This document shows positions 24,585-33,205 of a DNA stretch of 64,000 nt, piece after piece. The stretch comes from Comamonas testosteroni (GTDB lineage: Bacteria; Pseudomonadota; Gammaproteobacteria; Burkholderiales; Burkholderiaceae_C), in the NCBI RefSeq assembly GCF_003569915.1, contig NZ_KZ984455.1, positions 1-64,000 of the forward strand, read 5' to 3'. Each line of letters begins with the position of its first letter. Within the stretch, counting starts at the first letter, position 1. A model generated the notes under the pieces. The model made no database searches and was not told the DNA's origin. It saw nothing but the letters and a program-made list of their open reading frames with translations. The position numbers were made by a program, and so were the translations under genes.

Positions 24585-27170
24585 ATGAAGTTTCGCTTTC
24601 CCATCGTCATCATCGACGAGGACTATCGTTCCGAGAACACCTCGGGTCTGGGCATCCGTGCCCTTGCGCAAGCCATTGAGGAAGAAGGCTTTGAAGTTCT
24701 GGGCGTGACCAGCTATGGTGACCTGAGTCAGTTCGCGCAGCAGCAAAGCCGTGCCAGCGCCTTCATCCTGTCCATCGACGACGAAGAGTTTCAGCTCGGC
24801 GGCGACAAGGACCCCATCATTCACAGCCTGCGTGACTTCATCGGTGAAGTGCGCCGCAAAAATGAAGATGTGCCCATCTACATCTACGGCGAGACCAAGA
24901 CCAGCCAGCATTTGCCCAACGACATCCTGCGCGAGCTGCACGGTTTCATCCACATGTTCGAGGACACCCCCGAATTCGTGGCCAAGCACATCATCCGCGA
25001 AGCCAAGAGCTACCTGGAAAGCGTGCAGCCCCCGTTCTTCAAGGCGCTGCTGGACTACGCCGAAGACGGCTCGTACAGCTGGCATTGCCCCGGTCACTCG
25101 GGTGGCGTGGCCTTTTTGAAGAGCCCCGTGGGCCAGATGTACCACCAGTTCTATGGTGAAAACATGCTGCGCGCCGACGTGTGCAACGCCGTGGAAGAGC
25201 TGGGCCAGTTGCTGGACCACAATGGTGCGATTGGCGAGTCCGAGCGCAATGCCGCACGCATCTTCAATGCCGATCACTGCTACTTTGTGACCAATGGCAC
25301 ATCGACCTCCAACAAGATCGTCTGGCACCACACCGTGGCCCCCGGCGATGTGGTGGTCGTGGACCGCAACTGCCACAAGTCCATCCTGCACTCCATCATC
25401 ATGACGGGTGCGATTCCGGTGTTCTTGAAGCCCACGCGCAACCATTTCGGCATCATCGGCCCGATTCCGCAAAGCGAATTCAGCGTGGAATCGATCCAGG
25501 CCAAGATTGCCGCCAACCCGCTGCTCAAGGGCGTGGATGCCAAGGCCGTCAAGCCGCGCGTGCTGACGCTGACGCAGTCCACCTACGACGGCGTGCTCTA
25601 CAACACCGAAACCATCAAGGGCATGCTGGACGGCTACGTGGCCAATCTGCACTTTGATGAAGCCTGGCTGCCCCACGCTGCCTTCCACCCCTTCTATGGC
25701 AGCTACCACGCCATGGGCAAGAAGCGTGCGCGTCCAAAGCATTCCGTGGTCTACGCGACGCAGTCCATCCACAAGCTGCTGGCCGGTATCAGCCAGGCAT
25801 CGCATGTGCTGGTGCAGGACAGCCAGACCGAAAAGCTGGACCACCCGCTGTTCAACGAGGCGTATTTGATGCACACCTCGACTTCGCCGCAGTACAGCAT
25901 CATCGCCAGTTGCGACGTGGCCGCTGCCATGATGGAGCCGCCCGGCGGCACCGCGCTGGTGGAGGAGTCGATTCTGGAAGCGCTGAACTTCCGCCGCGCC
26001 ATGCGCAAGGTGGATGATGAGTTTGGTGACGACGACTGGTGGTTCGAAGTCTGGGGCCCGGAGGCTCTCGCCGAAGAAGGCGTGGGCACGGCCCAGGACT
26101 GGATCATTCGTGGCCCCGATGCCTCGCGCAAGCACAAGGCCAAGGGCAAGAACGGCAAGGAATTCGACAACTGGCATGGCTTTGGCGATCTGGCCGATGG
26201 CTTCAACATGCTGGACCCGATCAAGTCCACCATCGTCACGCCCGGTCTGGACCTGGACGGCGACTTCGCCGACACCGGCATTCCCGCCTCCATCGTCACC
26301 AAGTACCTGGCCGAGCACGGCGTGGTGGTCGAGAAGACGGGTCTGTACTCGTTCTTCATCATGTTCACCATCGGCATCACCAAGGGCCGCTGGAACACCA
26401 TGCTGACCGCGCTGCAGCAGTTCAAGGATGACTATGACCGCAACCAGCCGCTGGCGCGCATCCTGCCCGAGTTTGTGCAGCAGCACCGCCGCTACGAGCG
26501 CATGGGCCTGAAGGATCTGTGCCAGCATGTGCACGAGCTGTACGCCAAGTACGACATCGCCCGCCTGACGACCGAGATGTACCTGTCCGATCTGAAGCCT
26601 GCGATGAAGCCTTCGGACGCCTACGCCCACATTGCCCAGCGCAAGACCGAGCGCGTGGAGATCGACCATCTGGTGGGTCGCACCACCGTGGGTCTGGTCA
26701 CGCCGTACCCACCCGGCATTCCGCTGCTGATTCCCGGCGAAGTCTTCAACAAGAAGATCGTGGACTACCTTGTGTTCGCGCGCGAATTTGCCAAGGAGTG
26801 CCCGGGCTTCGAGACCGATATCCACGGTCTGGTGGAGCTGGAAGACGAGAACGGCGAAATCCGCTACTACGCTGACTGCGTGGCAGAACCTGCCAAGAAG
26901 GTGGCGGCTGCGAAGAAGCCTGCGACCAAGAATGTGGTGAAGGCGGGTGAGACCGTGGGCACCAAGGCTTTGAAGGTTGCCAAGCCGGCCGCAAAGGCGG
27001 TTGCCAAGGCCACCACCAAACCTGCAGCCAAGCCCGCTGCAAAGAAAACCAGCAAAAAGGCCCCTGCCGACATGGATGTGCGCGTGGTCGGCACGGCTGC
27101 CAAGCCCGCCAAAAAAGGCAAGATCGAAGTGCAGGTTGGCGACAACGGCCCCTTCGGCCGTACGATCTGA
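24585..27170 (+). CDS. Arg/Lys/Orn decarboxylase (fold type I PLP) with histone-H1-like C-terminal tail
   Basis: This 861-residue protein has an N-terminal response-regulator-like wing (1-130), a PLP domain with SWHCPGHSGGVAF, FVTNGTSTSNK, LHFDEAW and the PLP-binding Lys397 in ATQSIHKLLAGIS, and a C-terminal domain ending near residue 766. It decarboxylates a basic amino acid to a polyamine precursor (putrescine, agmatine or cadaverine); the exact substrate cannot be read. Residues about 767-861 form an added Ala/Lys/Pro-rich tail with PAAKAVAK and PAAKPAAKK repeats. This resembles bacterial histone-H1-like proteins and is absent from standard enzymes of about 750 residues. A strong terminator follows. 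Confidence 0.93.
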   Translation: MKFRFPIVIIDEDYRSENTSGLGIRALAQAIEEEGFEVLGVTSYGDLSQFAQQQSRASAFILSIDDEEFQLGGDKDPIIHSLRDFIGEVRRKNEDVPIYIYGETKTSQHLPNDILRELHGFIHMFEDTPEFVAKHIIREAKSYLESVQPPFFKALLDYAEDGSYSWHCPGHSGGVAFLKSPVGQMYHQFYGENMLRADVCNAVEELGQLLDHNGAIGESERNAARIFNADHCYFVTNGTSTSNKIVWHHTVAPGDVVVVDRNCHKSILHSIIMTGAIPVFLKPTRNHFGIIGPIPQSEFSVESIQAKIAANPLLKGVDAKAVKPRVLTLTQSTYDGVLYNTETIKGMLDGYVANLHFDEAWLPHAAFHPFYGSYHAMGKKRARPKHSVVYATQSIHKLLAGISQASHVLVQDSQTEKLDHPLFNEAYLMHTSTSPQYSIIASCDVAAAMMEPPGGTALVEESILEALNFRRAMRKVDDEFGDDDWWFEVWGPEALAEEGVGTAQDWIIRGPDASRKHKAKGKNGKEFDNWHGFGDLADGFNMLDPIKSTIVTPGLDLDGDFADTGIPASIVTKYLAEHGVVVEKTGLYSFFIMFTIGITKGRWNTMLTALQQFKDDYDRNQPLARILPEFVQQHRRYERMGLKDLCQHVHELYAKYDIARLTTEMYLSDLKPAMKPSDAYAHIAQRKTERVEIDHLVGRTTVGLVTPYPPGIPLLIPGEVFNKKIVDYLVFAREFAKECPGFETDIHGLVELEDENGEIRYYADCVAEPAKKVAAAKKPATKNVVKAGETVGTKALKVAKPAAKAVAKATTKPAAKPAAKKTSKKAPADMDVRVVGTAAKPAKKGKIEVQVGDNGPFGRTI

Positions 27171-27214
27171 TCGTTGACTGACCGGGCATGTCAGCCCGGC
27201 GTCCGCTCTCCATC

Positions 27215-27246
27215 AGCCCGGGGTGCCAAGCACTTCGGGCTTTTTC
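27215..27246 (+). terminator. Intrinsic terminator of the decarboxylase gene
   Basis: A 12-bp RNA stem (AGCCCGGGGTGC with GCACTTCGGGCT, two G-U pairs) has a CAA loop and is followed by TTTTCTT. The VanZ start codon lies only 11 nt beyond it. Confidence 0.88.
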
Positions 27247-27256
27247 TTGTCTGACG

Positions 27257-27709
27257 ATGAACGCTGTATCCACATCGCTTTCAATCCACCGGTTCTGGAA
27301 GGCTCTGGTTACACTGAGCCTGTGCTGGGCGCTGTTTGTGCTATGGGGCTGCTTGACGGAAACCGGGGCCAGCGGCGGGCTGATCCTGCGGCTGTTCCCG
27401 TTTCTCAAAGGCTTTGCGTATACCGACAAGCTGGTGCATGCCGGGCTGCATGGCGTGCTGGCGACGCTGCTGTGGTGCACGGGCGTGGCGCGTGCAAAAG
27501 CGCATGTGCAGCACTGGACGGCAGCATGGGCGTTGGCAATTGTGCTGCTGTGCGCAGCCTATGGCGGCGTGATCGAGCTGCTGCAGGCCAGCCTCACCAC
27601 CACGCGCGGTGCAGAGTGGCTGGATGCGCTGGCAAACACCACAGGTGCAAGCCTGGCCGTGCTGCTTTGGCAAGGCTTGCGTGCTCTAATCATCAAAAAA
27701 GATAGCTAG
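27257..27709 (+). CDS. VanZ-like membrane protein
   Basis: This 150-residue protein has four predicted membrane helices (LVTLSLCWALFVLWGCL, VHAGLHGVLATLLWCTG, WALAIVLLCAAYGGVIELLQ and ALANTTGASLAVLLWQGL). The pattern YTDKLVHAGLH ... GGVIELLQ ... EWLDALANTTGA is typical of VanZ-family proteins. Despite the name, most members have no proven link to teicoplanin resistance. The ATG at 27257 was chosen because it follows the upstream terminator; it has a poor ribosome-binding site. Its last codons (KKDS-stop) are encoded by a dispersed repeat. Confidence 0.85.
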   Translation: MNAVSTSLSIHRFWKALVTLSLCWALFVLWGCLTETGASGGLILRLFPFLKGFAYTDKLVHAGLHGVLATLLWCTGVARAKAHVQHWTAAWALAIVLLCAAYGGVIELLQASLTTTRGAEWLDALANTTGASLAVLLWQGLRALIIKKDS

Positions 27710-27755
27710 TTGCCTATGTAAATACTGGACTAGAGAGCTGTTTTATCTCAAATCC
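27693..27755 (+). repeat. Dispersed 60-bp AT-rich element, copy 4
   Basis: The blocks are AAGATAGCTAG, TTGCCTATGT, ATACTGGACTAGAGAGCTG, and TTTTATCTCAAA. It supplies the last residues and stop codon of the VanZ-like gene and lies before the convergent Bug gene. Confidence 0.85.
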
Positions 27756-27805
27756 AGGTTCACGAGTCTGAAGGGCTGGCGGCTCAGGTCATGCAGACCC
27801 AGCCA

Positions 27806-28825
27806 TCATTCCAGCGTGATCTTGGCGTCGCGGATCAGGGAGCTCCAGCTGGCTTGCTCTTTTTGCAGATAGCCTTGCGCGTCCTGCATGTTGCCGCCCA
27901 TGGGCGTGCTGCCTTCGTCCTGAAGCTGTTTGAGCACACCGGGGTCTTTCAGGGCCGTGTTCACCGCGGTGTTGAGCTTTTGCGCAATGGCGGCGGGTGT
28001 GTTCTTGGGCGCGACGATCAGCTTCCAGTCCACCGCTTCAAAGCCCGGAAATCCTGATTCAGCCACGGTGGGCACCTGCGGCAGGATCGGCAGACGCTTG
28101 GCGGAGGTCACGGCCAGGGCGCGCAGTCGCTGGCCCTTGAGCAGCGGGTACACGGCCTGCGGCGTGCCAAACATATAGTGGGTCTGCTTGCCCAGCAAAT
28201 CGGTTACCGCTGGTGCCGCGCCTTTGTACGGCACGTTGAGCACATCGATCTTGGCGCGATACGACAGCATCTCTCCGGCCAGATGGCCCACGGTGCCGGT
28301 CGATGCCAGGCCTTGCTTGATGCCGCCGGGCTGGGCCTTGGCCGCGGCAATCATGTCCTGCAGCGACTTCCATGGTGAGTCAGCAGGAACCACCAGCACT
28401 ACAGGTTGCGATGCCACAAGCGCGACCGGAATAAAGTCTGTCTTGGGGTTGAAGGGCATGCTGGGCAGCAGAGCCGGATTGATGGCCAGATTGGCCGTCT
28501 GTCCCATGCCAAAGGTGTAGCCATCGGCGGCAGCCTTGGCCACTGCATCCAGACCAATATTGCCGCCAGCGCCGGGCTTGTTGTCCACTACGATGACCCA
28601 GCGGTTGGCCGTGCCCACGCGCTCGCTGATCTGGCGCGTGACGGCGTCAGTACCGCCACCCGGTGTATAGGGCACGACCATGCGAATCGATTTCGCAGGC
28701 CATTCGCCGGGCTGCGCCTGAACACTGCCTGCTGCAATAGTCATAGCTAGCAGCGCAGAAGATGTAAGGACTGCACGGCGATTGAAATGCGATTTTGCGG
28801 TTTTCGAGTAGCTGGCTTGCTGCAT
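27806..28825 (-). CDS. Bug-family solute-binding protein (TctC-like), operon member
   Basis: This 339-residue periplasmic binding protein has a twin-Arg-containing signal (FNRRAVLTSSALLAMTIAAG, cleavage near VQA-QP). Bug landmarks are IRMVVPYTPGGGTDAVTR, VDNKPGAGGNIGLDAVAKAA, VPYKGAAPAVTDLLG and the C-terminal APKNTPAAIAQKLN. Bug proteins bind carboxylates or amides. No TctA/TctB membrane partners are nearby, the usual orphan state in this group. It is downstream of the CoA-transferase and HMG-CoA-lyase genes, so the ligand is probably the acid that these enzymes process. Confidence 0.92.
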   Translation of the reverse strand: MQQASYSKTAKSHFNRRAVLTSSALLAMTIAAGSVQAQPGEWPAKSIRMVVPYTPGGGTDAVTRQISERVGTANRWVIVVDNKPGAGGNIGLDAVAKAAADGYTFGMGQTANLAINPALLPSMPFNPKTDFIPVALVASQPVVLVVPADSPWKSLQDMIAAAKAQPGGIKQGLASTGTVGHLAGEMLSYRAKIDVLNVPYKGAAPAVTDLLGKQTHYMFGTPQAVYPLLKGQRLRALAVTSAKRLPILPQVPTVAESGFPGFEAVDWKLIVAPKNTPAAIAQKLNTAVNTALKDPGVLKQLQDEGSTPMGGNMQDAQGYLQKEQASWSSLIRDAKITLE

Positions 28826-28922
28826 TGTTTTGTCTCCTGAATCTGGAAAATTTTGGGTAAAGCCATCCCCGCAGAGCGCGCGATGGCGCTCTGTCGATGG
28901 CTGTCTGGGGGAGGGTGTGGGT

Positions 28923-30146
28923 TTAAGTCGTCTGGCCCTGTGCCAGTGCCTGGGCTTCTTGCAGGCTGTAACCCAGCGCGCTCAGAATTTCCAGGCTGTG
29001 CTCACCCAGCTTGGGCGGCGACAGGCGCACTTCAAGGTGCTTGCCGTCCAGCGTCAGCGGCAGCAGCACGGTTTTGCTGTCGCGGCCATCGGGCAAGGTG
29101 ATGGGCGAGAGCGCACCCGTGGCGTTCAGGTGCGGATCGTCCAGCAGGTCATGTGGGCGCACGATGGGCGCAAACGGCAGGCCTTTTCCTTCAAACACTT
29201 TGGCGATATGCGCGGCGCTGTAGGTCGCCATTTTTTCGCGCAGCAGCGGCATCAGCCAGCTGCGGGCCTGCACGCGGTCGTTATTGCTGGCAAGGCGCGG
29301 GTCGCCCTGCAGCTCCTGCAGCTCAAACGCATTGCAGAACTCGCGCCACGCGCCGTCGCTGACCACGGCCAGGAAAATCTGCTCGCCATCCTTGACTTCA
29401 AACACGTCGTAAATCGCCCAAGCCGAAATGCGTGCGGGCATGGGCGCAGCAGGCTTGCCGGTCACGGCAAACTGCATCATATGCTGGGCGATGAGGAACA
29501 CATTGTTCTCGAACAGCGCGCTTTGCACTTCCTGGCCCTTGCCGGTCTTCTCGCGCTGAGCCAGGGCAGCCATGGCACCCATGGCGCCAAACATGCCGCC
29601 CATGATGTCGTTGACGCTGGTGCCCGCGCGCAGAGGGTCGCCGGGGCGGCCCGTCATATAAGCCAGCCCGCCCATCATCTGCACGACTTCATCGAGCGCC
29701 GTGCGGTGCTCGTAAGGGCCGGGCAGAAAGCCTTTGTGGCTGACATAGATCAGGCGGGGGAACTGTTCTTTGAGGCTGTCATAGTCCAGCCCCAGCTTTT
29801 TCATGGTGCCGGGCTTGAAGTTTTCGGTCACCAGATCAGCCGTGGCAATCAGCTTGAGAGCGGCTTCCTTGCCTTCGGGCGTCTGCAAATCCAGCGTCAG
29901 GCTTTTCTTGTTGCGGTTGAACAGCGGAAAAAAGCCCGCGCCAGAGCCCAGCAGCTTGCGTGTGGCATCGCCATTGCGGCCATGGCCCACGGGCTCGACC
30001 TTGATGACTTCGGCCCCCAAGTCGGCCAGCATCAGGCCGCAGCTCGGGCCCATGACCATGTGCGTGAACTCCACCACGCGCACGCCCGCATAGGGCAGCG
30101 GCGCGGCGGATTGGGTTGAGGTTTCTGTGGAAGAGTGCATGTTCAT
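28923..30146 (-). CDS. CaiB/BaiF-type (class III) CoA-transferase
   Basis: This 407-residue enzyme moves CoA between carboxylic acids through an Asp-bound mixed anhydride. Family blocks are YAGVRVVEFTHMVMGPSCGL, LADLGAEVIKVEPVGHGR, FNRNKKSLTLDLQTPEGK, and GDPLRAGTSVNDIMGGMFGA, with the catalytic Asp in VND. It sits 36 bp downstream of the HMG-CoA-lyase gene and 97 bp before the Bug gene on the same strand. The combination fits uptake, CoA activation and retro-aldol cleavage of a hydroxy-dicarboxylic acid, a pathway inference. ATG 30146 and 30140 are both possible starts. Confidence 0.93.
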   Translation of the reverse strand: MNMHSSTETSTQSAAPLPYAGVRVVEFTHMVMGPSCGLMLADLGAEVIKVEPVGHGRNGDATRKLLGSGAGFFPLFNRNKKSLTLDLQTPEGKEAALKLIATADLVTENFKPGTMKKLGLDYDSLKEQFPRLIYVSHKGFLPGPYEHRTALDEVVQMMGGLAYMTGRPGDPLRAGTSVNDIMGGMFGAMGAMAALAQREKTGKGQEVQSALFENNVFLIAQHMMQFAVTGKPAAPMPARISAWAIYDVFEVKDGEQIFLAVVSDGAWREFCNAFELQELQGDPRLASNNDRVQARSWLMPLLREKMATYSAAHIAKVFEGKGLPFAPIVRPHDLLDDPHLNATGALSPITLPDGRDSKTVLLPLTLDGKHLEVRLSPPKLGEHSLEILSALGYSLQEAQALAQGQTT

Positions 30147-30182
30147 CTCTGTTCTTGTTATGGGTTCAGGAATATTGAGGCG

Positions 30183-31121
30183 TTAAAAATAGCGGTGCGG
30201 CGCAAAGCCCTTGGGCAGGCCTGCGGGAGGCAGCATGCCGTAAAGCGCTTCGCCGGGCAGGCCTGCGGCCAGCGTTTCTCGCGCAGCGAGCAATCGCTCA
30301 ATATCAATGCCGGTGCGCAGGCCCATGGCTTCAAACATGAAGACCAAGTCTTCGGTCACCACATTGCCCGAAGCACCGGGCGCATAAGGGCAGCCGCCAA
30401 GCCCGGCTTGGGATGAGTCAAAAGTGCGCACGCCAGCTTCATAGGCTGCCAGGCAGTTGGCCAGGCCCAGCCCGCGCGTATTGTGCATATGGGCCGCACC
30501 CGCCTTGTCACCCAGCTCGGCACGCAGTCGCGTAAACAGGCGCTTGACCTGGGCCGGGTTGGCCATGCCGGTGGTGTCCGACAGGCCGGATTCATTGGCG
30601 CCAGCGGCCACGCAGGCGACAGACAGAGCAATCACATCATCTTCAGGAATCAGGCCTTGCAGCGTGCAGCCAAAGGCGGTGGAGATGCCAGCTTCGATGT
30701 ACACCTGCGGCGCAATCTCATCACGCAGCATGGCGATGGCACGCACTTCTTCCACCATCTGCTCGGGCGTCTTGCGCACATTGGCCATGGAGTGGGCGGG
30801 GCTGGCCGAAACGGGCAGGGTGATCTTGTGCGCGCCTGCGCGCATCGCAGCTTCTGCGCCCTTGAGATTGGGCACCAGCGCCATGATGGTGACATCAGCG
30901 TGGGTGACGGCGTGCTGCACGACTTGCGCGGCATCGGCCATTTGCGGCAGCAGCTTGGGCGAGACAAAGCTGCCGACTTCGATCTCCTGCACACCAGCGG
31001 CGACCAGCGCGTCGATCCACGCGCATTTATCGGCAGTGCTCATGGTGGCGGAAATGGATTGCAGCCCGTCGCGCGGACCGACTTCGCTGATCAGGACATC
31101 GAAACGGGGTTGAAAAGACAT
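30183..31121 (-). CDS. Hydroxymethylglutaryl-CoA lyase-like enzyme
   Basis: This 312-residue TIM-barrel lyase belongs to the DRE-TIM family. It shows SEVGPRDGLQSI with the Arg-Asp pair, EVGSFVSPKLLPQMADA, SDTTGMANP, HMHNTRGLGLANCLAAYEAG with metal-binding His residues, and the catalytic-Cys loop GLGGCPYAPGASGNVVTEDL. The family cleaves HMG-CoA to acetoacetate and acetyl-CoA. Some relatives cleave other 3-hydroxyacyl-CoAs. It is the first gene of an operon that diverges from an IclR regulator, without leucine-degradation genes nearby. The substrate may therefore be 3-hydroxy-3-methylglutarate or an analogue taken up from outside. Confidence 0.93.
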   Translation of the reverse strand: MSFQPRFDVLISEVGPRDGLQSISATMSTADKCAWIDALVAAGVQEIEVGSFVSPKLLPQMADAAQVVQHAVTHADVTIMALVPNLKGAEAAMRAGAHKITLPVSASPAHSMANVRKTPEQMVEEVRAIAMLRDEIAPQVYIEAGISTAFGCTLQGLIPEDDVIALSVACVAAGANESGLSDTTGMANPAQVKRLFTRLRAELGDKAGAAHMHNTRGLGLANCLAAYEAGVRTFDSSQAGLGGCPYAPGASGNVVTEDLVFMFEAMGLRTGIDIERLLAARETLAAGLPGEALYGMLPPAGLPKGFAPHRYF

Positions 31122-31183
31122 AGGAGTGAAAGCCTGACGGAGAGTTTGTACTTGCCTTGCGGCGCGGCGGGTGTTGTAATTGA

Positions 31184-31202
31184 AGTTCTATCTGATAGAA
31201 CT
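31184..31202. promoter_or_regulatory. Perfect 19-bp palindrome, probable IclR-type operator
   Basis: AGTTCTATC, a central T, and GATAGAACT form a perfect inverted repeat. It lies in the 160-bp gap between the lyase operon and the IclR-family gene, about 62 bp upstream of the lyase start. Size and placement match an IclR-family operator. Function is inferred. Confidence 0.8.
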
Positions 31203-31281
31203 AAATTCTTTCTATTGAAATATTGCATGGGGCTTTGCGCTGCTGTCAAGCGCCAGAGCGTTTTTTGGAGGCAGGAGTTTT

Positions 31282-32010
31282 ATGCCGCGCAAATCTCAAA
31301 ATGAGTCGGTGGCCGATGAAAACGCGGCAGAGGGCGGGGTCGCCGCGGTGGACCGCGCGCTGAGCGTGCTGGCCGCATTCAAGGATGGCGATGCCGCGCT
31401 GAGTCTGGCTGAGCTGGCCGAGCGTACGCGCTTGTACAAAAGCACGGTGCTGCGTTTGTTGGCATCGCTGGAGCATGGCGGCTGGGTGCAGCGCCAGGAC
31501 GATGGCCGCTATGCCGTAGGGCCCGCAGTGGCGCGGCTGCATGCGGTGTATGAGCAGAGTTTTTCGCTGGATAAGCTGGTCATGCCTGTGCTCAAGGCCT
31601 TGGTCAGGGCTACGGGCGAGAGTGCGGCCTACCATGTGCGCCAGGGCCGGGAGCGGCTGTGTCTGTATCGCGTTGATTCCCCCCACCCCGTGCGCGACCA
31701 CGCGCGTGTGGGCGATCTGCTGCCGCTGGGCAAAGGGGCCGGTGGGCGCGTGCTGGTGGCGTTTGACCCGGAGCTGGGCGACTGGGTCAAGAAAGACCGC
31801 AACCATTACGCCCGGGTGCGCGCCGATGGCTATGAGGCGCTGGTGGGCGATCGGCATAGTGAGATTGCGGGTATCTCGGCGCCTGTGTTTCGCAAGGATG
31901 GTGAACTGACAGCAGCACTGACGCTGACCATGCCCGTGCATCGCTATGACGAGCGCTATGTGAAGAATGTGCTGGAGGCTGCGCGCGAGCTGGGGGCAAA
32001 CCTGCCTTGA
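31282..32010 (+). CDS. IclR-family transcriptional regulator
   Basis: This 242-residue protein has an N-terminal winged helix (AVDRALSVLAAF, LAELAERTRLYKSTVLRLLA, SLEHGGWVQR) and a C-terminal effector domain (RVDSPHPVRDHARVGDLLPL, KGAGGRVLVAF, EIAGISAPVFRKDGELTAAL). It has a GGAGGCAGGAG ribosome-binding site. It most likely controls the divergent lyase/CoA-transferase/Bug operon through the palindrome at 31184. IclR regulators of such operons may be activators or repressors. Confidence 0.94.
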   Translation: MPRKSQNESVADENAAEGGVAAVDRALSVLAAFKDGDAALSLAELAERTRLYKSTVLRLLASLEHGGWVQRQDDGRYAVGPAVARLHAVYEQSFSLDKLVMPVLKALVRATGESAAYHVRQGRERLCLYRVDSPHPVRDHARVGDLLPLGKGAGGRVLVAFDPELGDWVKKDRNHYARVRADGYEALVGDRHSEIAGISAPVFRKDGELTAALTLTMPVHRYDERYVKNVLEAARELGANLP

Positions 32011-32032
32011 GCAGATAATGTGAGTTAAACAA

Positions 32033-32076
32033 TGCGGTAGTCCATCATTTATATGGACATCAAGCTATTGTTTTGG
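32033..32076 (-). repeat. Dispersed AT-rich element, partial copy 5
   Basis: On the minus strand it reads AACAATAGCTTGATG, CCATATAAATGATGGACTA. It is shorter than the others and overlaps the stop codon and last residues of the ligase gene. It is a weaker family match. Confidence 0.45.
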
Positions 32077-32991
32077 GAGCGTTTGTGCCGATGAATCCGG
32101 CTGAACCCCCAGCTCATTGCGCACCCGCATGAAACGTGCAAAGCGCGGCAGGCCGCTTTTTTCATGCAGGCCCTGATAACGGTAGGTGACCCAACTGCCC
32201 AGCGGCGGCGGGTTTTGGCGCAGCTCTGCAGTCAGGCCCGCGCCCAGCCAGAACTGCCTCCCCTCGGGGCTTTGCACCAGCAGCGCACCGGTCATGCCTT
32301 GCCACTGGCCGCGCCCCGGTTTGTAGCCAATGACACGGGCTTCGGCATCATCAAACGGTTTGAGCTTGAGCAGGTCGTCGCTGCGCCCTGATCGATAGGG
32401 GGCGCTGCCTTTGTGCAGCATCAGGCCTTCGCCGCCTGCTTTGACGACTTGATTCAGCCATTGCTGCAGCTCGGTTTCGTTTTTGAGCTTGCGCTGCTCA
32501 ACGGCTTGCACCCAGCTTTGGCCAATCGCGGCCACGGTGCTCTGCAGCACGGGCAGACGCTGGTCAAAGCTGCCAGGAGCCGCAGGCAGATCAAACACCA
32601 TAAAGCGCATTTGCCGCCAGGCGGCGTCATTAGCGGTGCCTTGTACGGGGCCTTGTGCGGTGGTGGACTGTGCATGGCTGAACTGGCCGCGTCCGGCCCA
32701 GAGTTCGCCGTCCATCGGCGTCGCTGGCCAGCCAGCGGTGAACCACGCTGGCGCGGCAATCGGTTGGCCCCCACGGCTGATGAGCTGCTGACCGTTCCAG
32801 TAGCCGCGCACGCCGTCGTATTTCTCGCTGACCCAGTAATCCTGCAGCGGCAGGCCTTTTTCCCAGATTTGAGCGAGCATCAGCGCCGGAGCCTTGGGGG
32901 ACGGCTGCGCCGCCTGTGCGGGTTCGGCCAGCAGCAGCGTGGCCGCGAGTATCAGCTGAAGGTACAGAGCAAGCCGTGAGAAAACATGCAT
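32065..32991 (-). CDS. Periplasmic ATP-dependent DNA ligase (Lig E type)
   Basis: This 308-residue protein has a signal peptide (MHVFSRLALYLQLILAATLL, cleavage near AQA-AQ). It is a minimal ATP-dependent ligase: adenylation motif I SEKYDGVRGYW with Lys57, motif III FMVFDLP, motif IV GGEGLMLH, motif V LLKLKPFDDAEARVIG, and an OB domain ending PRFARFMRVR. Lig E enzymes in naturally competent Proteobacteria are exported and seal nicks with ATP. The in vivo role is debated (uptake of DNA or biofilm DNA). It has no extra DNA-binding domain. Confidence 0.93.
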   Translation of the reverse strand: MHVFSRLALYLQLILAATLLLAEPAQAAQPSPKAPALMLAQIWEKGLPLQDYWVSEKYDGVRGYWNGQQLISRGGQPIAAPAWFTAGWPATPMDGELWAGRGQFSHAQSTTAQGPVQGTANDAAWRQMRFMVFDLPAAPGSFDQRLPVLQSTVAAIGQSWVQAVEQRKLKNETELQQWLNQVVKAGGEGLMLHKGSAPYRSGRSDDLLKLKPFDDAEARVIGYKPGRGQWQGMTGALLVQSPEGRQFWLGAGLTAELRQNPPPLGSWVTYRYQGLHEKSGLPRFARFMRVRNELGVQPDSSAQTLPKQ

Positions 32992-33080
32992 GACAGCTCC
33001 TGCTTGAAGCCGGGACGGTGGTCTGAATGATGCTAGTCAAGCTCGTGGGGCTTGTCGAGGTCGATGCTGTGTAGTCCTGA

Positions 33081-33132
33081 TTTGATAGCGGATAGCCTAT
33101 GAATAATCTGGACTAGAGTGCTATTTGAAGCA
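33081..33132 (+). repeat. Dispersed 60-bp AT-rich element, copy 6
   Basis: TTTGATAGCGGATAGCCTAT is followed by ATCTGGACTAGAGTGCT and ATTTGAAG. This is one of the cleanest copies. It lies between the sodC terminator and the ligase gene promoter region. Confidence 0.88.
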
Positions 33133-33134
33133 AA

Positions 33135-33164
33135 AAAGCCACCGCTTTGGAAGGCGGTGGCTTT
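33135..33164 (-). terminator. Intrinsic terminator of sodC
   Basis: An 11-bp stem (AAAGCCACCGC and GCGGTGGCTTT) is followed on the minus strand by a T-run. It is 41 nt beyond the sodC stop. Confidence 0.9.
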
Positions 33165-33205
33165 ACAGCGCAGCGGCTGAGTGAGCTTCAGTGATCAGTC
33201 AGCGA

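Noticed and set aside
24531-26825. Long open frame of 764 codons on the minus strand opposite the decarboxylase
   Set aside because: It is a mirror of the high-GC codon pattern of the real gene. The product is rich in His, Val, Gly and Gln without domains, and there is no ribosome-binding site.
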